Program-made: the position numbers and the translations under genes
Assembly (NCBI RefSeq): GCF_016858305.2
Contig: NZ_CP074436.1
Span: forward strand, 3,058,001 to 3,122,000
From: Polaribacter sp. Q13
GTDB taxonomy: Bacteria > Bacteroidota > Bacteroidia > Flavobacteriales > Flavobacteriaceae
Length of the DNA stretch: 64,000 nucleotides
Reading direction: 5' to 3'
Notes under the pieces: model-generated
What the model saw: only the letters and a program-made list of their open reading frames with translations
The model's database searches: none
What the model was told of the DNA's origin: nothing
Shown: one piece after another, positions 1 to 7,186 of the stretch
Layout: the number at the start of each line of letters is the position of its first letter
How positions within the stretch are numbered: position 1 is the first letter of the stretch

Positions 1-99
1 TTCCTTCCATATTCAGGTCCTTTTGTAGGATTATTAGGTCTTGGAGCTGGAGGTCTTAAAAATCCAAGTGATATAACAATTATACAGCAAAATTCTTAA
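1..99 (+). CDS. C-terminal end of a protein, possibly another export precursor peptide (partial)
   Basis: The reading frame is open from the left edge and stops at 97-99. The 32 visible residues are rich in Gly, Leu and Pro, with GPFVGLLGLGAGG near the middle. The 23-base gap to the next gene resembles the gaps inside the precursor cluster (19 and 25 bases), so this may be the core region of a fourth NHLP-type precursor. The leader lies outside the window, so this is inference. It could equally be the tail of an unrelated protein. Confidence 0.5.
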   Translation, partial: FLPYSGPFVGLLGLGAGGLKNPSDITIIQQNS

Positions 100-122
100 T
101 ATAACTATTTAAAACCAAAATT

Positions 123-458
123 ATGGAAATTACAAAAGAACAGCAAGTATTACAACAAGTAATAAACGAAGCATGGGAAAATGCAGATTTTAAGAAAAAG
201 TTAATGGCAAACCCAGTAGATGCCATTGAAGAATTAACTGGCGAAAAATTAAACATCCCAGAAGGAAAAACCTTTGTGGTAAGAGACCAAACAGATGAAT
301 CTACTGTGTATATTAATATACCTGCAGAGCAGAAGTTAGAGGATGTAGAATTGAATGAAGAACAACTAGAAGCAGTTGCAGGTGGTTGTTGGGAACCTTA
401 TGGTCCAGGAAACGATTCTCCTTTAGATGGCTTAATAAAAACATTTTTACCAAAATAA
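123..458 (+). CDS. NHLP-leader precursor peptide 1 (putative RiPP/bacteriocin precursor)
   Basis: This 111-residue protein has the layout of the NHLP (nitrile hydratase alpha-like leader peptide) precursor family. A long helical acidic leader contains AWENADFKKKLMANP and a strand segment VYINIP, and ends in the double-glycine site EAVAGG. Cleavage after Gly-Gly would give an 88-residue leader and a 23-residue core starting with Cys-Trp and rich in Pro and Gly. The core is polar and unlike those of the next two precursors. The leader closely parallels theirs. The likely processing and export protein is the C39 ABC transporter at 1842-4097. Activity and any core modification are unknown. Confidence 0.85.
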   Translation: MEITKEQQVLQQVINEAWENADFKKKLMANPVDAIEELTGEKLNIPEGKTFVVRDQTDESTVYINIPAEQKLEDVELNEEQLEAVAGGCWEPYGPGNDSPLDGLIKTFLPK

Positions 459-477
459 TTTTAAAAAAAATACACGC

Positions 478-843
478 ATGAAAATTACATTAGAACAACA
501 AGAAAAAGGAAAAAAACTGCACCAAGAATTAGTGCAAAAAGCTTGGGAGAGTGCAACCTTTAAAGAGCAATTAATTAATAACCCAGAGATTGCTATTTCT
601 GAAGTTACAGGTGTTACTTCTAAGCTTATAGAAGACACTAAAATAGTGGTTGAAGATCAAACAGACTCAAATATTATTTATTTGAATATTCCTCAAAAAG
701 TGAATTTAGATGATTTTGAGTTGACTGAGGAGCAAATGGAAATGGTTGCAGGGGGAATACTTGTTTCTACAGCTTTAGCTTTAGCTGCTATTTATCTTAC
801 TTGTTTCGGAACGGGGGTAGCTGTATACGCTGCAACACATTAA
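478..843 (+). CDS. NHLP-leader precursor peptide 2 (hydrophobic core)
   Basis: A 121-residue precursor whose leader resembles the flanking precursors (AWESATFKEQLINNP, then IIYLNIP) and ends in MVAGG. The predicted core is 28 residues, very hydrophobic, with one Cys and a GTG step, so it could insert in membranes. It starts 19 bases after precursor 1 ends, consistent with one transcript. The family is known for leaders recycled from nitrile hydratase alpha subunits and cut by C39 peptidases. The biological activity of this core is not known. Confidence 0.85.
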   Translation: MKITLEQQEKGKKLHQELVQKAWESATFKEQLINNPEIAISEVTGVTSKLIEDTKIVVEDQTDSNIIYLNIPQKVNLDDFELTEEQMEMVAGGILVSTALALAAIYLTCFGTGVAVYAATH

Positions 844-868
844 ATAATAATTTTAAAAATAGATTAGA

Positions 869-1246
869 ATGAAAGTTACATTAGAGCAACAAGAGAATGG
901 ACAAGAGTTACTTCAAACATTAGTAACTAAAGCATGGGAAAGTAAAACTTTTAAAGAACAGTTAATTAAAAACCCAAAAACTACAATTGAAAGTGTTACA
1001 GGTGAAAAAATGAACTTAGTCGAAAACGAAAGATTAATTGTAGAGGATCAATCAAATACGGATATTATTTATTTAAATATTCCTCAAAAAATAAATTTAG
1101 AAAATTTTGAATTAACAGATGAACAATTAGAATTAGTATCGGGAGGTCTAATCATAACAGCACTAGCTTTAGCTGGTTATTGTTTATTGGGTCTTGCTAT
1201 TGGTGGAGCAGGTTATGGAGTATGCTCACTTATTGACCAAAGGTAG
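869..1246 (+). CDS. NHLP-leader precursor peptide 3 (hydrophobic, Gly-rich core)
   Basis: A 125-residue precursor with a 93-residue leader nearly identical in layout to precursor 2 (AWESKTFKEQLIKNP, IIYLNIP) ending in LVSGG. The predicted core has 32 residues, two Cys and small-residue steps such as GLAIGGAGYG. The shared leader length and the similar ALALA start of the core suggest it arose by duplication of precursor 2. The two could act as a pair. A short hairpin (CCATAAG/CTTATGG, 1263-1280) follows the gene, but it lacks a convincing T-tract. Confidence 0.85.
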   Translation: MKVTLEQQENGQELLQTLVTKAWESKTFKEQLIKNPKTTIESVTGEKMNLVENERLIVEDQSNTDIIYLNIPQKINLENFELTDEQLELVSGGLIITALALAGYCLLGLAIGGAGYGVCSLIDQR

Positions 1247-1439
1247 TACCAGGTTGTTTAGACCATAAGTATTCTTATGGAATTAGACATTATTTAAAAT
1301 AAACTTCCTCGACTCAAAGGTACGAGGTGTTAAACAGGAAAATTCCTTTTTTCATTTCGATGCAGAGCTTCGGAGAATTAAACCCAAAAATTAATTAAAT
1401 AGTTTCTCTATATACGAGAAATCATATATATATTTGCTT

Positions 1440-1637
1440 ATGAAGAATAAAAAAAATTTGTTACTTATTGGGATTTTTTTAATGCTTTTTGGAAATTTTT
1501 TTCTTTTATTTAAATATTATCTTATAAGTATATTTGTTTTTATTGCTGCAATAATGATACTTGTTATTTATATTTTCAGTAAAGCAAAGAATAAAAGTAA
1601 AGAAGGAATTGAAAAAAAAGATAAGAACACTCCTTAA
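1440..1637 (+). CDS. Small two-helix membrane protein, candidate immunity protein
   Basis: This 65-residue protein has two adjacent hydrophobic segments (about residues 6-25 and 28-48) and a Lys-rich tail. I do not recognise the family. The ATG at 1440 is preferred to a TTG two codons upstream. Its stop codon lies inside the terminator hairpin that closes this unit. The size, topology and position between bacteriocin-like precursors and their exporter fit an immunity or accessory protein, but that role is inferred from context only. Confidence 0.6.
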   Translation: MKNKKNLLLIGIFLMLFGNFFLLFKYYLISIFVFIAAIMILVIYIFSKAKNKSKEGIEKKDKNTP

Positions 1638-1657
1638 ACCTGGAGTGTTCTTTTTTT
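1623..1657 (+). terminator. Rho-independent terminator after the precursor cluster
   Basis: A perfect 11-bp stem (AAGAACACTCC with GGAGTGTTCTT), an 8-base loop and a run of seven T. The stop codon of the small membrane protein lies in the loop. It probably separates the precursor transcript from the exporter genes. Confidence 0.85.
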
Positions 1658-1811
1658 GATAAAAAATAACAACAATTTTTAATACCAATAGAGTGTTGCT
1701 TATCTAATAATTATTATAGTTTCTAGGTTTAATTCTTCAAAAATTATTACTCTTTTAAGTGCCTCAATAGACAGCTTTTTTGTTTTTATCATATGTTTAA
1801 AATAAAGCAAT

Positions 1812-1819
1812 TATATTTG
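1812..1819 (+). promoter_or_regulatory. Bacteroidota -7 box (TATATTTG) before the exporter gene
   Basis: TATATTTG matches TAnnTTTG, 22 bases before the ATG of the ABC transporter. No -33 TTTG is found at the usual spacing, so only the -7 element is supported. Confidence 0.4.
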
Positions 1820-1841
1820 ATTTTTTAGAATACTAAGTAAA

Positions 1842-4097
1842 ATGGCAAACTTTCCTCATTATAGACAATATGACAGTAAAGACTGTGGGCCTACTTGTTT
1901 AAAAATTATTGCCAAGCATTATAAAAAAACCATTGGCATAGAACAATTACGCAAACTGAGTGAAACTACAAGAGTAGGAAGTAGCTTGTTGGGTATTAGT
2001 GAAGCTGCAGAGCAATTGGGTTTTAGATCTTTAAATGTAAAAATTTCTTTAGAAAAATTATGCGAGGCACCTTTGCCTTGCATTTTACATTGGAATAAGA
2101 ACCATTATGTGGTGGTGTATAAAATTACGAATGAGAAATTACGAATTAGGAATACTAAGTTAGAAAGGAAAAATTATTTTAATAAACCTAAAAAACAATT
2201 GGTTTTTTATATTAGTGACCCTGCACACGGTATACTCAAGTATAACCAAACAGACTTTTTAAAACATTGGGTTGGTAACAATGCAAATGAAACTACAGAA
2301 GAGGGTGTTGCTTTATTATTAGAACCAACACCTAAATTTTATAAAGATACTTATGAAAAAGAAACTCCTTCTTTAGGGTTCTCTTTTTTATCTAAATACA
2401 TTTTTAAATACAAACGTTTTTTATGGCAGTTAGTTTTAGGACTATTAGCCGCAAGTTTGTTGCAAGTTTTGTTTCCTTTTTTAACCCAAAGTATTGTAGA
2501 TGTTGGTATTAAAAACCAAGACATCCATTTTATTTATTTAGTGTTATTTGCTCAATTGGCTTTGTTTTTAGGTAAAACAGCGTTAGAGGTTATCCGTAGT
2601 TGGATTTTATTACATCTAAGCGCCAGAATTAATATTTCATTAGTTTCAGATTTTTTTATCAAACTAATGAATTTACCAATTGCTTTTTTTGATACCCGGA
2701 TGACAGGCGATATCTTACAACGTATTAACGACCATAAACGTATAGAACGTATTTTAACCAATTCTTCTTTAAACGTATTATTTTCTATGGTTAATTTGGT
2801 GGTTTTTGGTTTTGTGTTGGCGTATTACAACCTGCAAATTTTCGGAATCTTTGTGGTGGGGAGTTTTTTGTATTTTTTATGGATTACGCTATTTCTAAAA
2901 AAACGACATGATTTAGATTACAAAAACTTTTCGCAAGTAAGTCAAGAGCAATCTAAGGTAATAGAACTTATAAACGGAATGCAAGAAATAAAACTGCATA
3001 ATGCCGAAAAACAAAAACGTTGGAGTTGGGAGTTTTTACAAGCACGTCTTTTTAAAATCTCTATAGAAGGTTTGGCTTTGGAGCAATACCAGAGTGTTGG
3101 GTCTGGTTTTATAAACGAATTAAAAAATATATTGATTACAGTATTGTCGGCTAAATTAGTAATTGATGGTGAAATTACTTTAGGTATGATGTTGGCAATT
3201 AGTTATATTGTTGGTCAATTAAATTCGCCTATTGCTCAATTGATTAATTTTGTGCGAGAAATTCAAGATGCAAAAATATCATTGAATCGTTTGTCAGAAA
3301 TTCATACCAAAGAAGATGAAGAACAACAAAATGTAGAAAAGATTACAGATATTGAAGAGAATGCTGCAATTACTTTGTCAAAAGTTTCCTTTAGATATAT
3401 TGGTTCAGAACAATTTGTTTTAAAAGATTTAGACGTGGTACTTCCTGCCAATAAAATTACAGCTATTGTGGGTGTTAGCGGAAGCGGGAAAACAACGCTT
3501 ATGAAATTGTTGTTAAAATTCTACGAACCCAATACAGGCGATATTAAATTAGGAAATCATGATTTAAAAAACGTTTCTCAAAAAGCCTGGAGAAATCAGT
3601 GTGGCGTGGTACTGCAAGAAGGATTTATTTTTAGCGATACAATTGCCAATAATATTGCGGTGGGTGTAGATGTTGTAGATAAACAAAAATTAGCACATGC
3701 AGTAGATGTTGCCAACATAAAAGAATTTATAGAGAGTTTACCTTTATCTTACAACACCAAAATAGGTATGGAAGGTGTGGGTTTAAGTACAGGTCAAAAA
3801 CAACGTTTACTAATTGCAAGAGCGGTGTATAAAAACCCCAATTTTTTATTTTTTGATGAAGCAACTTCGGCTCTAGATGCCAATAATGAAAAAGTAATTA
3901 TGGAGAAATTGAATACTTTTTTTGAGAATAAAACAGTTTTAGTGATTGCCCACAGACTAAGTACGGTAAAAAACGCAGATCAAATAGTTGTTTTAGACAA
4001 AGGAAAAATAGTTGAGGTTGGTAATCATCAATCTTTAATTAAAGACAAAGGAAATTATTATCATTTAGTAAAAAATCAATTAGAATTAGGAAACTAA
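1842..4097 (+). CDS. Peptidase-containing ABC transporter (C39 protease, double-glycine leader export)
   Basis: A 751-residue inner-membrane transporter that should cut Gly-Gly leaders and export the cores. An N-terminal C39 domain has Cys15 in the QYDSKDCGPTC motif, His88 and Asp126 as the likely triad. Transmembrane helices span about 190-460. The ATPase domain has Walker A GVSGSGKTT (about 545), signature LSTGQ (about 648), Walker B LFFDEATSALD (about 670) and the H-loop AHR. An unusual insert of about 25 residues (96-120) separates His88 from Asp126, and its DNA looks like an intergenic repeat. The gene lies 28 bases before the HlyD-like partner. Confidence 0.95.
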   Translation: MANFPHYRQYDSKDCGPTCLKIIAKHYKKTIGIEQLRKLSETTRVGSSLLGISEAAEQLGFRSLNVKISLEKLCEAPLPCILHWNKNHYVVVYKITNEKLRIRNTKLERKNYFNKPKKQLVFYISDPAHGILKYNQTDFLKHWVGNNANETTEEGVALLLEPTPKFYKDTYEKETPSLGFSFLSKYIFKYKRFLWQLVLGLLAASLLQVLFPFLTQSIVDVGIKNQDIHFIYLVLFAQLALFLGKTALEVIRSWILLHLSARINISLVSDFFIKLMNLPIAFFDTRMTGDILQRINDHKRIERILTNSSLNVLFSMVNLVVFGFVLAYYNLQIFGIFVVGSFLYFLWITLFLKKRHDLDYKNFSQVSQEQSKVIELINGMQEIKLHNAEKQKRWSWEFLQARLFKISIEGLALEQYQSVGSGFINELKNILITVLSAKLVIDGEITLGMMLAISYIVGQLNSPIAQLINFVREIQDAKISLNRLSEIHTKEDEEQQNVEKITDIEENAAITLSKVSFRYIGSEQFVLKDLDVVLPANKITAIVGVSGSGKTTLMKLLLKFYEPNTGDIKLGNHDLKNVSQKAWRNQCGVVLQEGFIFSDTIANNIAVGVDVVDKQKLAHAVDVANIKEFIESLPLSYNTKIGMEGVGLSTGQKQRLLIARAVYKNPNFLFFDEATSALDANNEKVIMEKLNTFFENKTVLVIAHRLSTVKNADQIVVLDKGKIVEVGNHQSLIKDKGNYYHLVKNQLELGN

Positions 4098-4125
4098 TAT
4101 TTAGTTAATAGTTGTAGTTAGCAGC

Positions 4126-5430
4126 ATGCCAGAAATAAAAAATGAACATATAGAACAATTAGAACTTCGAAGCGAAGAAGTACAAGAAATTCTAACGAAA
4201 GTACCAAGTTGGATGGTTCGTTGGGGAAATACACTTTTTTTGTTTTTAATTCTGATGCTTTTGTTAATGTCTTGGTTTATAAAATACCCAGATATTATTA
4301 TATCAGAAGCAATCATTACAACCGAAATTCCTCCCCAAAAAGAATATGCGAGAATTACAGGAAAAATTGACACACTTTTTATAATTGATGGGCAAAATGT
4401 TATTGAAAATGAACCTTTAGCTATCATTGAAAATACGGCTAATTATGAAGATGTATTCTTTTTAAAGGGGGTAATAGACACTATTAAAGTTCAAAAACAA
4501 AAATTTGTTTTCCCTATAGACAAATTACCTATTTTATTTTTGGGTGATATAGAGGCAAGTTATGCTTTGTTTGAAAATAATTATATTCAATATATTTTAA
4601 ACAAAGAATTAGATCCGTTTTCTAATGAAGCCATTGCGAATAAAATTACATCTTCAGAATTAAAACGAAGATTAATCAATTTACAAGCACAGAAATCATT
4701 AAATAGAAGAGAGTTAGCCTTTAAACAAAAAGATTTGGAGAGAAGTAAATCTCTTTTTGACAAAGGCGTTATTTCTGAAAAAGAATACGAAATAAAACAA
4801 TTAGAGTATTTGCAGGCAGAACGGAGTTTTAAAAATATGACTTCCGCTACTTCACAATTAAGAGAAGCCATTTCTGGGAATAAAAAAACCTCTAAAGGAA
4901 CAGAGATAGCTCGTATTAGAGAAGAAATGACTTTATTAAAAAATGTAATTCAGTCTTTTAATCAATTGAAGAAAAGTATTAAGGATTGGGAAATGAAATA
5001 TGTTTTAAGTTCTAAAATGAAAGGTAAAGTTTCTTTTTTAAATTACTGGAATAAAAACCAAACTGTAAATCAGGGAGATTTGGTTTTTACAATTATTCCC
5101 AATCAAACTTCTTCCTTTATAGCTAAACTAAAAACACCTGCTCAAAATTTAGGAAAAGTAAAAATAGGTCAAATAGTAAATGTTAAGCTGCAAAATTATC
5201 CAGATTATGAATTTGGAGTTTTAAAAGGAAAAGTAAACACAATTTCTGAAACCTCAAATAAAAATGGCTTTTATACCATTAAAGTTTCTTTGCCTGACAC
5301 ACTTATTACTTCCTACAATAAAGAAATAGTATTTAAACAAGAAATGCGAGGAACCGCAGAAATTATTACCGAAGATTTACGCTTAATTCAGCGTTTCTTT
5401 TATCAGTTTAATAAGATTCTTGAACGTTAA
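4126..5430 (+). CDS. HlyD family membrane fusion protein (export adaptor)
   Basis: A 434-residue periplasmic adaptor with a short cytoplasmic N-terminus, one membrane helix (about 36-52), a lipoyl-like half-motif near residues 70-100, a long coiled-coil region (about 190-285, containing LERSKSLFDKGVISEKEYE) and a C-terminal beta-barrel part. This is the order typical of HlyD proteins working with C39 ABC exporters. It directly follows the transporter. No TolC-like outer-membrane protein is present, so an unlinked one is presumably used. Confidence 0.92.
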   Translation: MPEIKNEHIEQLELRSEEVQEILTKVPSWMVRWGNTLFLFLILMLLLMSWFIKYPDIIISEAIITTEIPPQKEYARITGKIDTLFIIDGQNVIENEPLAIIENTANYEDVFFLKGVIDTIKVQKQKFVFPIDKLPILFLGDIEASYALFENNYIQYILNKELDPFSNEAIANKITSSELKRRLINLQAQKSLNRRELAFKQKDLERSKSLFDKGVISEKEYEIKQLEYLQAERSFKNMTSATSQLREAISGNKKTSKGTEIARIREEMTLLKNVIQSFNQLKKSIKDWEMKYVLSSKMKGKVSFLNYWNKNQTVNQGDLVFTIIPNQTSSFIAKLKTPAQNLGKVKIGQIVNVKLQNYPDYEFGVLKGKVNTISETSNKNGFYTIKVSLPDTLITSYNKEIVFKQEMRGTAEIITEDLRLIQRFFYQFNKILER

Positions 5431-5603
5431 GTTTAGATCTTTTAATTAAATATTATTCAATAATATGGTAAAAGCCTTTAAAAAGCTAAATATAGAATTG
5501 AATAATAAATTTTTGATAGTTCAGATTGTATAATTTAACCTACGTTAATAATATTAAATTAAATAAATAATAACTTGTTAGCCCTCTAGGTAGCCCTAAA
5601 AAT
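5431..5603. other. Non-coding gap after the export cassette
   Basis: AT-rich sequence with no convincing gene and no strong hairpin for the HlyD gene. Nothing further is recognisable. Confidence 0.5.
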
Positions 5604-5642
5604 TAAAAAACCCTTTAAAAACGATGTCTTTAAAGGGTTTTT
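5604..5642 (-). terminator. Terminator downstream of tRNA-Leu
   Basis: A 13-bp perfect stem (AAAACCCTTTAAA with TTTAAAGGGTTTT) lies 3 bases beyond the tRNA 3' end. On the minus strand it is followed by a T-run. Confidence 0.8.
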
Positions 5643-5644
5643 CG

Positions 5645-5726
5645 TACTCAAGGCGGGAATCGAACCCGCACTTCCGAAAAAACTGGATTTTGAATCCAGC
5701 GCGTCTACCAATTCCGCCACTTGAGC
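5645..5726 (-). tRNA. tRNA-Leu (anticodon CAA)
   Basis: An 82-nucleotide tRNA on the minus strand. The acceptor stem pairs GCTCAAG with CTTGAGT (first pair G-U), the discriminator base is A, and the T-arm contains GGTTCGATTCC. The anticodon stem CTGGA/TCCAG frames the loop TTCAAAA, giving anticodon CAA for leucine UUG codons. The variable arm is long, as in class II tRNAs. CCA is not encoded. A broken copy of its 5' part lies 310 bp away at 5988-6036, with a GIY-YIG gene between them. Confidence 0.95.
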
Positions 5727-5732
5727 ATTTAT
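5703..5732 (-). repeat. Direct repeat copy A (inside intact tRNA-Leu)
   Basis: A 30-bp stretch covering tRNA nucleotides 1-24 and six upstream bases. It is repeated exactly at 6013-6042, and the two copies flank the GIY-YIG gene. Confidence 0.9.
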
Positions 5733-5974
5733 TAGGAGTCTCGCAAAGAACGTAATTTTTCTTTTCCTATACCAGATTTCCAATACTTTTCTCTTACTCT
5801 TGCTTCAATTCTAGTTTTTACTTCTTCCACATAAATCAATTTAAAAGGAGCATAAAACTTTGTAGTTCTTTCTCTTAAACCATTATGTCTTTTTATTCTT
5901 TCGTTTAGGTTAGAAGTTAATCCAACATAAATATAATTTTTTGCAATACTAGAAATTGCATAAACGTAGAACAT
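5732..5974 (-). CDS. GIY-YIG nuclease family small protein
   Basis: An 80-residue single-domain protein. The motif pair is YVYAI...YIYVGLT, followed by the conserved Arg and His of NLNERIKRHN and a C-terminal EARVREKYWKSGIGKEK block. This matches the short UvrC-type GIY-YIG proteins common in Bacteroidota. The ATG at 5974 is chosen because the longer frame upstream runs through the tRNA relic and its palindrome and cannot be conserved protein. The gene ends 5 bases before the intact tRNA-Leu. Known relatives in group I introns and mobile elements cut DNA, so a role in placement at the tRNA is plausible but unproven. Confidence 0.9.
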   Translation of the reverse strand: MFYVYAISSIAKNYIYVGLTSNLNERIKRHNGLRERTTKFYAPFKLIYVEEVKTRIEARVREKYWKSGIGKEKLRSLRDS

Positions 5975-5987
5975 AGCTATTAATTTT

Positions 5988-6036
5988 AGCGCGCCTGCCT
6001 GTCGGCAGACAGGTCTACCAATTCCGCCACTTGAGC
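5988..6036 (-). pseudogene. Truncated tRNA-Leu relic with a 20-bp palindromic insertion
   Basis: On the minus strand the first 23 nucleotides match the intact tRNA-Leu. A 20-base palindrome-bearing insert follows (plus strand cctgcctgtcggcagacagg, 5994-6013), and then tRNA nucleotides 24-29 (cgcgct) before similarity ends. The interruption lies at the end of the D-arm. The copy cannot fold as a tRNA. Confidence 0.85.
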
Positions 6037-6042
6037 ATTTAT
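6013..6042 (-). repeat. Direct repeat copy B (tRNA relic)
   Basis: Exact 30-bp match to 5703-5732, in the same orientation. It marks the outer edge of the putative tRNA-associated element. Confidence 0.9.
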
Positions 6043-6141
6043 GAGGTTTTTGAAAAACAATCACCTTTTTTTTGATAGTAGCCTCTTCATTTAGAAACAC
6101 AAATTAAAGAGGACTGCAAATGTATAAAATTATTTTATTTT

Positions 6142-6175
6142 AAAGTCAATAAATATATTTCAAAGTCAATAAATA
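6142..6175 (+). repeat. Tandem 14-bp direct repeat upstream of prs
   Basis: AAAGTCAATAAATA occurs at 6142-6155 and again at 6162-6175, 20 bases apart (about two helical turns). It lies just upstream of the prs -7 box, so it could be a binding site. This is inference only. Confidence 0.6.
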
Positions 6176-6180
6176 AATTC

Positions 6181-6188
6181 TACTTTTG
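6181..6188 (+). promoter_or_regulatory. -7 box (TACTTTTG) for prs
   Basis: TACTTTTG matches the Bacteroidota TAnnTTTG element, 35 bases before the prs ATG. The same octamer precedes upp and actA. A clear -33 TTTG is missing. Confidence 0.55.
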
Positions 6189-6223
6189 TTATCTTACAAC
6201 AACACAACAAAAAAAACAACTAA

Positions 6224-7165
6224 ATGCCTACAAATCAGTTAGCACCAAAGCTATTTACCTGCAGACAAAGCTCAGTTTTAGCAGAGAAAATTGCAAAAGA
6301 ATACAATACTACCTTAGGAAAAGTGAAAACAACCTACTTTAGTGACGGAGAATTTCAGCCAGCTTTTGAAGAATCTGTTCGTGGAAGACGCGTTTTTATT
6401 ATAGGCTCTACATTTCCGAATGCAGACAATTTAATGGAGATGTTGTTGATGTGTGATGCTGCAAAAAGAGCATCAGCAAGACATATTACAGCTGTTATGC
6501 CTTATTTTGGTTGGGCAAGACAAGACAGAAAAGATCAGCCTAGAGTTGCTATTGGTGCAAAATTAGTAGCAAAACTTTTAGAATCTGCCGGAGCAACTAG
6601 AATTATGACGATGGATTTACATGCAGATCAAATTCAAGGTTTCTTTGAAAAACCAGTAGATCATCTGTTTGCGTCAACAATTTTTATGCCTTATATAGAA
6701 AGCTTAAAATTAGACAATTTAACAATTGCATCTCCAGATATGGGTGGTTCTAAAAGAGCGTATGCTTATTCTAAACATTTACATTCAGATGTTGTTATTT
6801 GTTATAAACAGCGTAAAAAAGCAAATGTAATAGGACACATGGAGTTAATTGGTGATGTAAAAGGAAAGAATGTGATTTTGGTAGATGACATGATTGATAC
6901 TGGAGGAACATTAGCACACGCTGCAAATTTAATGATGGAAAGAGGTGCTTTAAGTGTGAGAGCAATTTGTACGCATCCAATACTTTCTGGAGACGCTTAT
7001 GAGAAAATAGAAAACTCAGGATTAACAGAGTTAATTGTTTCAGACACAATTCCTTTGAAAAAGGCTACTTCTAAAATAAAAGTGGTATCTTGCGCGCCAT
7101 TATTTGCGGATGTTATGCATAAAGTGCAAGACAATACTTCAATTAGTGGAAAATTTTTAATGTAA
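6224..7165 (+). CDS. prs: Ribose-phosphate pyrophosphokinase
   Basis: A 313-residue cytoplasmic enzyme that makes PRPP from ribose 5-phosphate and ATP for nucleotide, His and Trp synthesis. The N-terminal CRQSSVLAEKIAKEY region, the catalytic loop near FGWARQDRKDQPR and the PRPP-binding loop VILVDDMIDTGGT are present. The length is normal. It is followed 21 bases later by rplY, a gene pair common in this phylum, so the two are probably co-transcribed. Confidence 0.97.
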   Translation: MPTNQLAPKLFTCRQSSVLAEKIAKEYNTTLGKVKTTYFSDGEFQPAFEESVRGRRVFIIGSTFPNADNLMEMLLMCDAAKRASARHITAVMPYFGWARQDRKDQPRVAIGAKLVAKLLESAGATRIMTMDLHADQIQGFFEKPVDHLFASTIFMPYIESLKLDNLTIASPDMGGSKRAYAYSKHLHSDVVICYKQRKKANVIGHMELIGDVKGKNVILVDDMIDTGGTLAHAANLMMERGALSVRAICTHPILSGDAYEKIENSGLTELIVSDTIPLKKATSKIKVVSCAPLFADVMHKVQDNTSISGKFLM

Positions 7166-7186
7166 ATAAATAATAGAAAAAAAGTA

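Noticed and set aside
5586..5783. Open frame on the minus strand through the tRNA-Leu region
   Set aside because: It is translation of the tRNA gene and terminator and has no protein character.
5975..6100. N-terminal extension of the GIY-YIG frame
   Set aside because: It reads through the tRNA relic and its palindrome. The family N-terminus starts at the ATG at 5974.
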